This document shows positions 54,473 to 61,840 of a DNA stretch of 64,000 bases, one piece after another (the stretch's first letter is position 1; every line of letters starts with the position of its first letter). The notes under the pieces are model-generated. The model made no database searches, was not told the origin of the DNA, and saw only the letters and a list, made by a program, of their open reading frames with translations. Source of the stretch: Mycolicibacterium tusciae JS617 (lineage in GTDB: Bacteria; Actinomycetota; Actinomycetes; Mycobacteriales; Mycobacteriaceae); NCBI RefSeq assembly GCF_000243415.2, contig NZ_KI912270.1, positions 1,612,001-1,676,000 on the forward strand, written 5' to 3'. The position numbers and the translations under genes are program-made.

Positions 54473-55528
54473 ATGCCAAGTGAGGCAGCAGTCAAAGCGG
54501 AAAAAGCCTTGATCCATGTGCTGTGGATCAATGCCGGATTGAGTTGCGACGGAGATTCGGTGGCGTTGACTGCCGCCACACAACCCAGCATCGAGGAGAT
54601 CGCACTCGGCGCCCTCCCCGGTCTGCCGAAGGTCGCCGTCCATTGGCCCCTGATCGATTTCGAGTGCGGACCGAACGGGGGTGCCGACGATTTCCTGGAA
54701 TGGTTCTTCAAGGCCGACAGAGGTGAGCTGGACCCGTTCGTCCTGGTCGTCGAGGGGTCGATCCCGAACGAGAAGATCAAGAACGAAGGGTATTGGTGCG
54801 GGTTCGGCAACGACCCGGCCACTGGCCAGCCGATGACAACCAGCGAATGGCTGGATCGGCTGACCCCCAAGGCGACTGCGGTGGTCGCGGTGGGCACGTG
54901 CGCCACCTACGGCGGGATTCATGCGATGGCTGGCAATCCGACCGGAGCCATGGGCGTCCCCGACTATCTCGGCTGGGACTGGAAGAGCAAGGCCGGTATC
55001 CCCATCGTCTGCGTGCCCGGCTGCCCCGCGCATCCGGACAACATGGCGGAGACGCTGACCTATCTGCTCTACATGGCCACCGACCAGGCTCCGATGATTC
55101 CGCTCGACGATGCACTGCGGCCCAAGTGGCTGTTCGGTGCAACCGTGCACGAGGGGTGCGACCGGGCCGGCTACTACGAACAGGGTGATTTCGCGACCGA
55201 ATATGGCTCCCCGAAATGCATTGTCAAGCTTGGCTGTTGGGGACCGGTCGTCAAATGCAACGTGCCAAAGCGGGGTTGGATCAACGGTATCGGCGGCTGC
55301 CCCAACGTCGGCGGTATCTGCATCGGGTGCACCATGCCCGGCTTCCCCGACAAGTTCATGCCGTTCATGGACGAGCCACCGGGCGGCAAGGTCTCGACGG
55401 CGGCGTCCGGCTTGTACGGATCGGTCATCAGGAATCTGCGCAAGGTCACCGGCCGCACGGTCGACAAAGAACCCAAGTGGCGACACCCGGGCACGCAACT
55501 GACCACCGGAGCGACCCGCACCTGGTAG
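54473..55528 (+). CDS. hhyS: [NiFe]-hydrogenase small subunit, group 1h (Hhy) type
   Basis: A 351-residue electron-transfer subunit. It has no Tat signal and no C-terminal anchor helix, unlike classical membrane hydrogenases. The proximal cluster site reads GLSCDGD: Cys25 and Asp28 where others have C-x2-C, plus Cys143 (VGTCATYGG) and Cys184 (VPGCPAHPDN). That is the three-Cys-plus-Asp ligation described for the actinobacterial-type enzyme. The distal cluster is His226, Cys229, Cys249, Cys255. Medial ligands are Cys262, Cys276, Cys283, Cys286, four Cys and therefore probably [4Fe-4S]. M. smegmatis carries the same gene near recA. The enzyme oxidises atmospheric H2. Confidence 0.93.
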   Translation: MPSEAAVKAEKALIHVLWINAGLSCDGDSVALTAATQPSIEEIALGALPGLPKVAVHWPLIDFECGPNGGADDFLEWFFKADRGELDPFVLVVEGSIPNEKIKNEGYWCGFGNDPATGQPMTTSEWLDRLTPKATAVVAVGTCATYGGIHAMAGNPTGAMGVPDYLGWDWKSKAGIPIVCVPGCPAHPDNMAETLTYLLYMATDQAPMIPLDDALRPKWLFGATVHEGCDRAGYYEQGDFATEYGSPKCIVKLGCWGPVVKCNVPKRGWINGIGGCPNVGGICIGCTMPGFPDKFMPFMDEPPGGKVSTAASGLYGSVIRNLRKVTGRTVDKEPKWRHPGTQLTTGATRTW

Positions 55529-55617
55529 GTGCGGGTCTGAGCTGGCGCGCCCGCGGGGTACTGCTCACCTCTCGAATGCCCTGTGGCGCTTCTCATCAAC
55601 GAAAAGAGAAGAGTTCG

Positions 55618-57414
55618 ATGACAACGACCATCCCCGAACCGTCACATGTGAAGCGCGATCCAGGCCAACTGGTGGAGATGGCGTGGGATCCCATCACCCG
55701 CATCGTCGGCAGCCTCGGTATCTATACCAAGATCGACTTCGACAACCGCGAGGTCGTCGAGTGCCACAGCACTTCGTCGATCTTTCGCGGCTATTCGATC
55801 TTCATGAAGGGCAAGGATCCGCGCGACGCTCACTTCATCACGAGCCGCATCTGCGGCATCTGCGGTGACAACCACGCCACGTGCTCGTGTTACTGCCAGA
55901 ACATGGCCTACGGGGTGCAGCCGCCGCATCTAGGCGAGTGGATCGTCAATTTGGGTGAAGCCGCGGAATACATGTTCGACCACAACATCTTTCAAGAGAA
56001 CCTGGTCGGCGTGGACTATTGCGAGAAGATGGTGGCCGAGACGAATCCCAGTGTGTTGGCCAAAGCCGAGAACACCCAGGCGCCGCGTGCGGACATGCAC
56101 GGGTACCGGACCATCGCCGACATCATGCGCTCGCTCAACCCGTTCACCGGTGAGTTCTACCGTGAGGCATTGCAGGTCAGTCGCTGGACCAGGGAGATGT
56201 TTTGCCTGATGGAGGGGCGGCATGTCCACCCGTCCACGCTGTACCCGGGTGGTGTGGGAACCACCGCCACGATCCAGTTGATGACGGACTACATGACGCG
56301 GTTGATGCGCTACGTCGAGTTCATGAAGAAGGTCGTTCCGATGCACGACGATCTGTTCGACTTCTTCTACGAGGCTTTGCCGGGTTATGACCAGGTGGGG
56401 CTTCGGCGCACGCTGCTCGGATGCTGGGGCTCCTTCCAAGACCCCGAGGTCTGCAACTTCGCGTACAAGGACATGGAGCGCTGGGGCAACGCCATGTTCG
56501 TCACGCCGGGCGTCGTTATCGACGGCAAGCTACACACCCATTCTCTGGTCGACATCAACCTAGGCATCCGAATCCTGTTGGGCCACTCGTATTATGACGA
56601 TTGGGACGACCAGGAGATGTTCGTCAAGAACGATCCGTTGGGTAACCCGGTGGACCGGCGCCGCCCGTGGAACCAGCACACAAACCCGAGACCACAGAAG
56701 CGCGACTTCGACGAGAACTACAGCTGGGTGATGTCGCCGCGGTGGTTCGACGGCAAGGACCATCTGGCACTGGACACCGGCGGTGGCCCCCTGGCCCGGC
56801 TGTGGACGACCGCGCTGGCCGGCCTCGTCGATATCGGCTACGTCAAGGCGACCGGCCAGAGTGTGCAGATCAACCTCCCGAAGACCGCCTTGAAGGGTCC
56901 GGTATCGCTCGAGTGGAAGATCCCGGAGTACGGCAGCAACACACTCGAACGCAATCGCGCTCGGACGTACTTCCAGGCCTACGCGGCGGCGTGCGCTTTG
57001 CACTTCGCGGAGAAGGCGCTGCTCGAGATCCGGGCCGGCCGGACCAAGACGTGGGAGAAGTTCGACGTGCCCGACGAGGGCATCGGCTGCGGCTTCACGG
57101 AGGCTGTTCGCGGCGTGCTGTCCCACCACATGGTGATCAGGGACGGCAAGATCGCCAACTACCATCCGTATCCGCCGACGCCCTGGAACGCCAACCCGCG
57201 TGACAGCTACGGCACACCGGGACCGTACGAAGATGCGGTACAAGGCCAGCCGATCTTCGAGGAAAACGATCGGGAGCACTTCAAAGGGATCGACATCATG
57301 CGCACGGTGCGCAGCTTCGACCCGTGCCTGCCGTGCGGGGTGCACATGTACCTCGGTGACGGTAAGACGCTGGAGAAGCTGCACTCCCCGACTCAATCCG
57401 TCACAGGGGAATAA
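55618..57414 (+). CDS. hhyL: [NiFe]-hydrogenase large subunit, group 1h (Hhy) type
   Basis: A 598-residue catalytic subunit with the NiFe(CN)2CO centre. The L1 motif RICGICGDNH holds Ni ligands Cys79 and Cys82. The L2 motif DPCLPCGVH holds Cys570 and Cys573, followed by His576. The 22 residues after His576 are the removable C-terminal peptide, which the maturation protease encoded 3.7 kb downstream should cleave. The start ATG 55618 (MTTTIPEPSHVKRDPG) is preceded by AAAAGAGAAGAG. The enzyme feeds H2 electrons through the small subunit toward the respiratory chain. Confidence 0.95.
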   Translation: MTTTIPEPSHVKRDPGQLVEMAWDPITRIVGSLGIYTKIDFDNREVVECHSTSSIFRGYSIFMKGKDPRDAHFITSRICGICGDNHATCSCYCQNMAYGVQPPHLGEWIVNLGEAAEYMFDHNIFQENLVGVDYCEKMVAETNPSVLAKAENTQAPRADMHGYRTIADIMRSLNPFTGEFYREALQVSRWTREMFCLMEGRHVHPSTLYPGGVGTTATIQLMTDYMTRLMRYVEFMKKVVPMHDDLFDFFYEALPGYDQVGLRRTLLGCWGSFQDPEVCNFAYKDMERWGNAMFVTPGVVIDGKLHTHSLVDINLGIRILLGHSYYDDWDDQEMFVKNDPLGNPVDRRRPWNQHTNPRPQKRDFDENYSWVMSPRWFDGKDHLALDTGGGPLARLWTTALAGLVDIGYVKATGQSVQINLPKTALKGPVSLEWKIPEYGSNTLERNRARTYFQAYAAACALHFAEKALLEIRAGRTKTWEKFDVPDEGIGCGFTEAVRGVLSHHMVIRDGKIANYHPYPPTPWNANPRDSYGTPGPYEDAVQGQPIFEENDREHFKGIDIMRTVRSFDPCLPCGVHMYLGDGKTLEKLHSPTQSVTGE

Positions 57415-57417
57415 CCT

Positions 57418-58356
57418 ATGGCGGATCGCCCGGAAGAATTCGATCAGGACACGCGGTGGCGCACGGCGGGCGATCGGATACAGATTTTGCTCGACGCCAC
57501 CGCGGCAGGCGGCGCCGCCGCGCGCGAGCGTGCCGAGCAGGTGGTCGGTGAGGTGGCCGACCTCTATGGGGCGGGGCTCGAGCGGATACTGCAGATCGCA
57601 ACATCCGCCGATCCCGGGCTTGTGCAGAAGCTCGCAGGCGACGACTTGGTGGCCAGCCTGCTGTTGATCCATGGATTGCATCCGCACGGCGTGCGGCGTC
57701 GCATCGAGGACGCCCTGGACGGGGTCCGGCCGTATCTGGGTTCGCATGGCGGGGACGTCACCCTGCTCGAGGTCGTCGACGATGTCGTCCGGCTGCAATT
57801 CGCGGGTAGCTGCAAGAGTTGTCCGTCGTCTGCAGTGACCCTCGAACTCACCGTCGAGGATGCCGTGCGGGCGGCGGCGCCGGAGATCGCGTCGATAGAA
57901 GTGGTTGCCGCAGAACCGGTCCCGAGTGCTTCGGTGATACCAGCGGACTCACTGCTGAGCCGAGTGCACCGCAACGGTCACGGTCCGACCACCTGGCACG
58001 CCGTGCCCGATCTTGCCGGTCTCGCACCCGGGGAGGTCGGCGGGTTCCTTGTCGCCGGGACCGCCGTTCTGGTGTGCCGGGTCGGTGAGGTGTTGTTCGC
58101 CTACCGGGATCGGTGCGGTAACTGTGGCGAATCCTTGGCCGGCGCGGCGCTGCACCGCCCGATGGGTTCGCCGGTCGGTGCCGCGGTGCTGCGCTGCCCG
58201 CGGTGCCGCGCGCACTTCGACGTGGTCCATGCCGGCGCATGCGTCGATGCCCATGCCGATGCAGCCGTGCATCTCGATCCGATTCCCCTGCTGGTCCGCG
58301 ACGGCGTGCTGTCGCTCGCAGTGGCCGTCGAACACACCGAAGCGGGCATGGCATGA
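57418..58356 (+). CDS. NifU-domain plus Rieske-like iron-sulfur protein (HhyE-type)
   Basis: A 312-residue protein. A helical N-terminus is followed by a NifU C-terminal domain (about 95-165; RRRIEDALDGVRPYLGSHGG) with the scaffold motif CKSCPSS (Cys132, Cys135). Residues about 190-300 form a Rieske/NirD-like beta domain (PGEVGGFLVAGTAVLVCRVG), but the cluster ligands are RCGNCGES (Cys233/236) and RCPRCRAHFD (Cys260/263), i.e. cysteines where Rieske proteins have histidines. In M. smegmatis the corresponding protein (HhyE) is proposed to carry electrons from hydrogenase to the respiratory chain; that role is inferred here. It lies 3 bp after hhyL. Confidence 0.85.
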   Translation: MADRPEEFDQDTRWRTAGDRIQILLDATAAGGAAARERAEQVVGEVADLYGAGLERILQIATSADPGLVQKLAGDDLVASLLLIHGLHPHGVRRRIEDALDGVRPYLGSHGGDVTLLEVVDDVVRLQFAGSCKSCPSSAVTLELTVEDAVRAAAPEIASIEVVAAEPVPSASVIPADSLLSRVHRNGHGPTTWHAVPDLAGLAPGEVGGFLVAGTAVLVCRVGEVLFAYRDRCGNCGESLAGAALHRPMGSPVGAAVLRCPRCRAHFDVVHAGACVDAHADAAVHLDPIPLLVRDGVLSLAVAVEHTEAGMA

Positions 58357-58985
58357 CCGGCGCGTACGACGTGTTGGCCCGGATCCGGGCCAATCGAACT
58401 GCTCCGCAGCCCACCGGCGAGCGGTGTGAGATGTGTTCTGAACAGATCGGCGACCAACACAGCCACGTGGTGAATGTCGAAGGCCGTCAACTGATGTGCG
58501 TGTGCCGCGGCTGCTACCTGCTGTTCACCGATCCCCAGGCGGCGTTGCGGTACCGGGCGGTGCCCGACCGATACCTGTCGTTTCCGGACTTCGGCCTCGG
58601 CCGCCGCGAATGGCAACTGTTGCAGATACCCGTCGGCCTCGCGTTCTTCTTCCGCAACTCAGCACTCGACCGCACGGTGGCCTTCTACCCCGGGCCCGCA
58701 GGAGCGACGGAATCGGAATTGGACCTGTCCGCCTGGAACGATATTCGGTCGGCCGACCCGCGAGTGAACATGCTGGCCGACGACACCGAGGCGTTGATTG
58801 TCCGGGTGCCCGAGGACGAGTCGCAGGCTCCCGCGTGCTACCTGGTCCCGATCGATGCGTGTTACGAGTTCGTCGGACGACTACGGCTGCTGTGGCGCGG
58901 TTTCGACGGCGGTCAGGACGTCCGGCATTTCATCGATGAGTTCTTCGAACACGTCGAGTCCCGGGGAAAGGTGATCGCGGCATGA
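58353..58985 (+). CDS. DUF5947 family zinc-binding hydrogenase-associated protein
   Basis: A 210-residue protein. The N-terminal 60 residues hold a probable metal site: ERCEMCSEQIGDQHSH (Cys25, Cys28, His36) and MCVCRGCYLLF (Cys49, Cys51, Cys54). The remainder is an alpha/beta domain with QLLQIPVGLAFFFRNSALD and a C-terminal RLLWRGFDGGQDVRHFIDEF. The start overlaps the previous stop (ATGA). The family is found almost only in hydrogenase operons of actinobacteria and relatives. A role in assembly or electron transfer is likely but untested. Confidence 0.75.
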   Translation: MTGAYDVLARIRANRTAPQPTGERCEMCSEQIGDQHSHVVNVEGRQLMCVCRGCYLLFTDPQAALRYRAVPDRYLSFPDFGLGRREWQLLQIPVGLAFFFRNSALDRTVAFYPGPAGATESELDLSAWNDIRSADPRVNMLADDTEALIVRVPEDESQAPACYLVPIDACYEFVGRLRLLWRGFDGGQDVRHFIDEFFEHVESRGKVIAA

Positions 58986-59626
58986 CCGAGGTCAGCTTCG
59001 CGGTACTCGACGTGGTCACCGAACCCTACGCGGTGACACCGGTACTCACCGCGCGCGTAGGCATCGAAGCCGACGGTGAGGACCCCGTGCATGCGATCGC
59101 CCTGCGCTGCCAGGTGCGCATCGAGCCGTTGCGCCGCGGATACACCGACGAGGAAGCGGCGGGGCTGTCGGATCTTTTCGGGCCGCGCGAACGGTGGAGC
59201 ACCACCCAGCACAACTTCCTGTTCCTGCACAGCAGCGCGCTGGTGCCAGGCTTCACCGGCGTCACACAGGTAGACCTGCCGCTGGAGTGCACGTATGACT
59301 TCGAGGTGACCGCCGCGAAGTATTTCCACGCCCTACGCGACGGCATGATCCCACTGCAATTCCTGTTCAGTGGAACAATATTCGCGAAGGGCTCGAACAA
59401 CTTCGCCGTCCACCAGATCCCGTGGGACCGGGAGGATCACTACGATTTGCCGGTCTCGGTGTGGCGAGATCTGGTCCACCTGCACTACCCGAACACCGGT
59501 TGGGTGCGCCTGAACCACGACACCGTGAGCGCGCTGGCCGCCTACAAGTCGGCACACGGCATGCTCGGGTTCGATGAGGCGGTCACGGCGCTGCTCGCAA
59601 CATGTGCCACCGAGGACGCGCGATGA
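58982..59626 (+). CDS. DUF6084 family hydrogenase-associated protein
   Basis: A 214-residue protein. It is mainly beta: SFAVLDVVTEPYAVTPVLTA, IALRCQVRIEPLRRGYTDEE, VDLPLECTYDFEVTAAKYFH and IPLQFLFSGTIFAKGSNNFA. The last part is helical (DTVSALAAYKSAHGMLGFDE). No metal motif is obvious. The stop-start overlap (ATGA) on both sides binds it tightly to its neighbours, which implies stoichiometric expression. No function is known. Confidence 0.72.
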   Translation: MTEVSFAVLDVVTEPYAVTPVLTARVGIEADGEDPVHAIALRCQVRIEPLRRGYTDEEAAGLSDLFGPRERWSTTQHNFLFLHSSALVPGFTGVTQVDLPLECTYDFEVTAAKYFHALRDGMIPLQFLFSGTIFAKGSNNFAVHQIPWDREDHYDLPVSVWRDLVHLHYPNTGWVRLNHDTVSALAAYKSAHGMLGFDEAVTALLATCATEDAR

Positions 59627-60954
59627 CCACCGCCACCGATCGCGTCCGCGCCATCGCCGATGCGGTGCTCTACGAGGGCTACCTGCTCTACCCGTACCGT
59701 GCGACGTCGGGAAAGAACCAGTCCCGGTGGCAGTTCGGTGTGCTCGGACCCTCCGAAGCGGCTCAGCGCGGCATCGGCGAGGACGACGCGATGTCGACGC
59801 AGCTACTTCTGGACCCGGGCCCACACGCGGCGCTGACCGTGGTGGTGCGCTGCCTGCAGTTACAGCACCGCACCGCTGAACGCGACTCAGGTGCGGGCAA
59901 ATTCGAGCCGGTCGACCAACTGACGGCCGGCTCCCAGTCTTGGATCAGCTGGGACGAGGCGGTGGAGTGTGAGCTCGCGTTCGGACCGCTCACGGTTTCC
60001 GACCTGGCGGCACCCCTGACGCTCGCGCTGCTCGTGGCCGGCGGCATCGATATCGAGATGGTCGACGGCGGGCGACTGGTCCGCACCCGCCGGGAACTCC
60101 GCGGCCAGATGACACTGTTGGCCGAACCCGACGGCGACCTGTTGCGAATCAGCCTCTCCGTGAGAAACACTGGGGTACCGCCCATCGACAAAGACGGCGC
60201 GATCGCTGCGTCATTCATCGGCACGCATGTCATCGCCCGCGTCGTCGATGGTGCATTCGTCTCCCTGCTCGAACCGACGGACACTGCCGTCGGCGCTGTG
60301 GCCCGCTGCGCACAACACCGCTGCTTCCCGGTGCTCGCCGGACCTCCGGGCGCGACCGACGTGATGCTCGTATCGCCGATCATCCTCTACGACCACCCCG
60401 AGATCGCCGAACAAAGCGAAGGCGCGCTGTACGACTCCACCGAAATCGACGAGATCCTCACGCTGCGCGTGATGACAATGACCGACGATGAAAAGGCGCA
60501 GGCGCGCGCCACCGATCCGCTGGCGGCCCAGATCATCGATCGCTGCGATTCGATGTCGCCGGAGGCGATGGCCAATCTGCATGGAGTGCTGCGCAATCCA
60601 CACGCCCTGACCGGGCCGGACGCGCTGATCCCGGAGATCCCCGATGGCATCGACTGGTGGGATCCGCTGGCGGACAATGCGGTCCGGCCCGATATCGACG
60701 CCGTCTTGGTCAACGGTGTCCCGGTCAAGCGGGGCAGCCGGGTGCGGCTGCGACCATCCCGCAGGGCAGACGCACAGGACATCTTCTTCACGGGCATGAG
60801 CGCACGGGTCACCTCTGTACACGAGGACGTGGACGGTGAACAGCACGTCGGCGTTGTCCTCGAGGATGATCCGGCCGCAGACCTGCACGAGTGGTACGGG
60901 CGCTACCTGTACTTCGCACCCGATGAAGTCGAACCGCTGATCGAAGGGAGTTAA
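59623..60954 (+). CDS. large uncharacterised hydrogenase-associated protein
   Basis: A 443-residue soluble protein of unknown function. It begins MTTATDRVRAIADAVLYEGY and LLYPYRATSGKNQSRWQFGV, a block I associate with this hydrogenase gene neighbourhood. The first 280 residues are rich in beta strands (DLLRISLSVRNTGVPPIDKD, DVMLVSPIILYDHPEIAEQS); the middle is helical, and the C-terminus (VKRGSRVRLRPSRRADAQDI, FFTGMSARVTSVHEDVDGEQ) looks like a small SH3- or TRAM-like beta barrel. It has no cysteine cluster and no membrane segment. It starts by overlap with the DUF6084 gene. Confidence 0.7.
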   Translation: MTTATDRVRAIADAVLYEGYLLYPYRATSGKNQSRWQFGVLGPSEAAQRGIGEDDAMSTQLLLDPGPHAALTVVVRCLQLQHRTAERDSGAGKFEPVDQLTAGSQSWISWDEAVECELAFGPLTVSDLAAPLTLALLVAGGIDIEMVDGGRLVRTRRELRGQMTLLAEPDGDLLRISLSVRNTGVPPIDKDGAIAASFIGTHVIARVVDGAFVSLLEPTDTAVGAVARCAQHRCFPVLAGPPGATDVMLVSPIILYDHPEIAEQSEGALYDSTEIDEILTLRVMTMTDDEKAQARATDPLAAQIIDRCDSMSPEAMANLHGVLRNPHALTGPDALIPEIPDGIDWWDPLADNAVRPDIDAVLVNGVPVKRGSRVRLRPSRRADAQDIFFTGMSARVTSVHEDVDGEQHVGVVLEDDPAADLHEWYGRYLYFAPDEVEPLIEGS

Positions 60955-60957
60955 GAA

Positions 60958-61077
60958 ATGGAAGCAGTGGGCTGGGTGGCCATCTGCATCGCGGCCGTAG
61001 TCGTCCTCGGAGGGGCCGTGATCGGTCTCCGCTCCATCCCGGATGCACGCAGATATATGAAGATGCGCCGCATGTGA
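60958..61077 (+). CDS. 39-residue single-helix membrane peptide (DUF6893-like)
   Basis: A short gene that is easily missed. ATG 60958 comes 3 bp after the previous stop, with AAGGGAGTTAAGAA as ribosome binding site. The peptide has one helix (VGWVAICIAAVVVLGGAVIG, residues 4-23) and a basic tail LRSIPDARRYMKMRRM, so the N-terminus should be outside and the tail cytoplasmic. It ends 13 bp before the protease gene. Because neither hydrogenase subunit has a membrane segment, this peptide is a candidate anchor or assembly factor; that is inference. Confidence 0.75.
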   Translation: MEAVGWVAICIAAVVVLGGAVIGLRSIPDARRYMKMRRM

Positions 61078-61090
61078 CTGTCAGCGAGGT

Positions 61091-61582
61091 GTGATCACGT
61101 CCAGAATATTGGTGGCCGGGATCGGCAACATCTTCCTCGGAGACGACGGCTTCGGCCCCGAGGTGATTCGCTACGTCCCGCGAGAGTCCGTCGACCCGCG
61201 CGTGCAGGTCGTGGACTACGGCATCAGGGGTATGCACCTTGCGTATGACCTGCTCGACGGATGTGCGGCGCTGGTACTGATCGACGCGATCCCCAACCAG
61301 GGTGAGCCGGGAACGCTACACATCTTCGAAGCCGACCACGAAAACGTGTCCACGACAGCAGGCCTCGACGCACATGCCATGGATCCGGGCGCAGTGTTCG
61401 CCAGTCTGAATGCGCTGGGCGGCACGCCTCCCCACACGGTGGTGATCGGCTGCGAAGTCGCCAACGTACAAGACGGCATCGGGCTGTCCGAGGTTGTCGC
61501 CGCTGCGGTTCCGGGTGCCGTGCGCGCGGTCCAGAGCGTGGTCGCCGATCTATTGGCACGCACCGTCGCGCAGGAGCGCTGA
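61091..61582 (+). CDS. hydrogenase maturation endopeptidase (HyaD/HoxM family)
   Basis: A 163-residue protease. It removes the C-terminal extension of the large subunit after nickel insertion. ILVAGIGNIFLGDDGFGPEV is the family N-terminus, with Asp18/Asp19 in place of the Ni-binding acidic residue. LVLIDAIPNQGEPG supplies Asp65 and GLDAHAMDPG supplies His95, completing the metal site. GCEVANVQDGIGLSEVV is also typical. GTG 61091 follows GCGAGGT. Its substrate is surely HhyL, encoded in the same locus. Confidence 0.9.
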   Translation: MITSRILVAGIGNIFLGDDGFGPEVIRYVPRESVDPRVQVVDYGIRGMHLAYDLLDGCAALVLIDAIPNQGEPGTLHIFEADHENVSTTAGLDAHAMDPGAVFASLNALGGTPPHTVVIGCEVANVQDGIGLSEVVAAAVPGAVRAVQSVVADLLARTVAQER

Positions 61583-61585
61583 ATC

Positions 61586-61840
61586 ATGTGTCTGGGAATC
61601 CCGGGGCAGGTGGTGCGGATGCTCGAGGGCTACGGCGATCAACTCGCCCTCGTCAACGTCGCGGGAGAGGACCGCAAGGTGAACGTGGGCATGCTGCCCG
61701 AAGAGACGTTCGCCGCAGGCGACTGGGTGATCATCCACATGGGCTTCGTCGTGGAGAAGACCGATAAGGCAGGCGCCGACGAGGCGATGTCCGGTCTGCA
61801 GTTGATGGGCAGGGGTCAGGGTATCGAGGACCCGCCATGA
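61586..61840 (+). CDS. hypC: hydrogenase assembly chaperone HypC
   Basis: An 84-residue HypC/HupF. The N-terminal Met-Cys2 (MCLGIPGQVVRM) is essential: Cys2 holds the Fe(CN)2CO unit and binds the large-subunit precursor. VNVGMLPEETFAAGDWVIIH is the conserved OB-like core. It starts 3 bp after the protease gene, and its stop overlaps the hypF start (ATGA). Confidence 0.93.
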   Translation: MCLGIPGQVVRMLEGYGDQLALVNVAGEDRKVNVGMLPEETFAAGDWVIIHMGFVVEKTDKAGADEAMSGLQLMGRGQGIEDPP

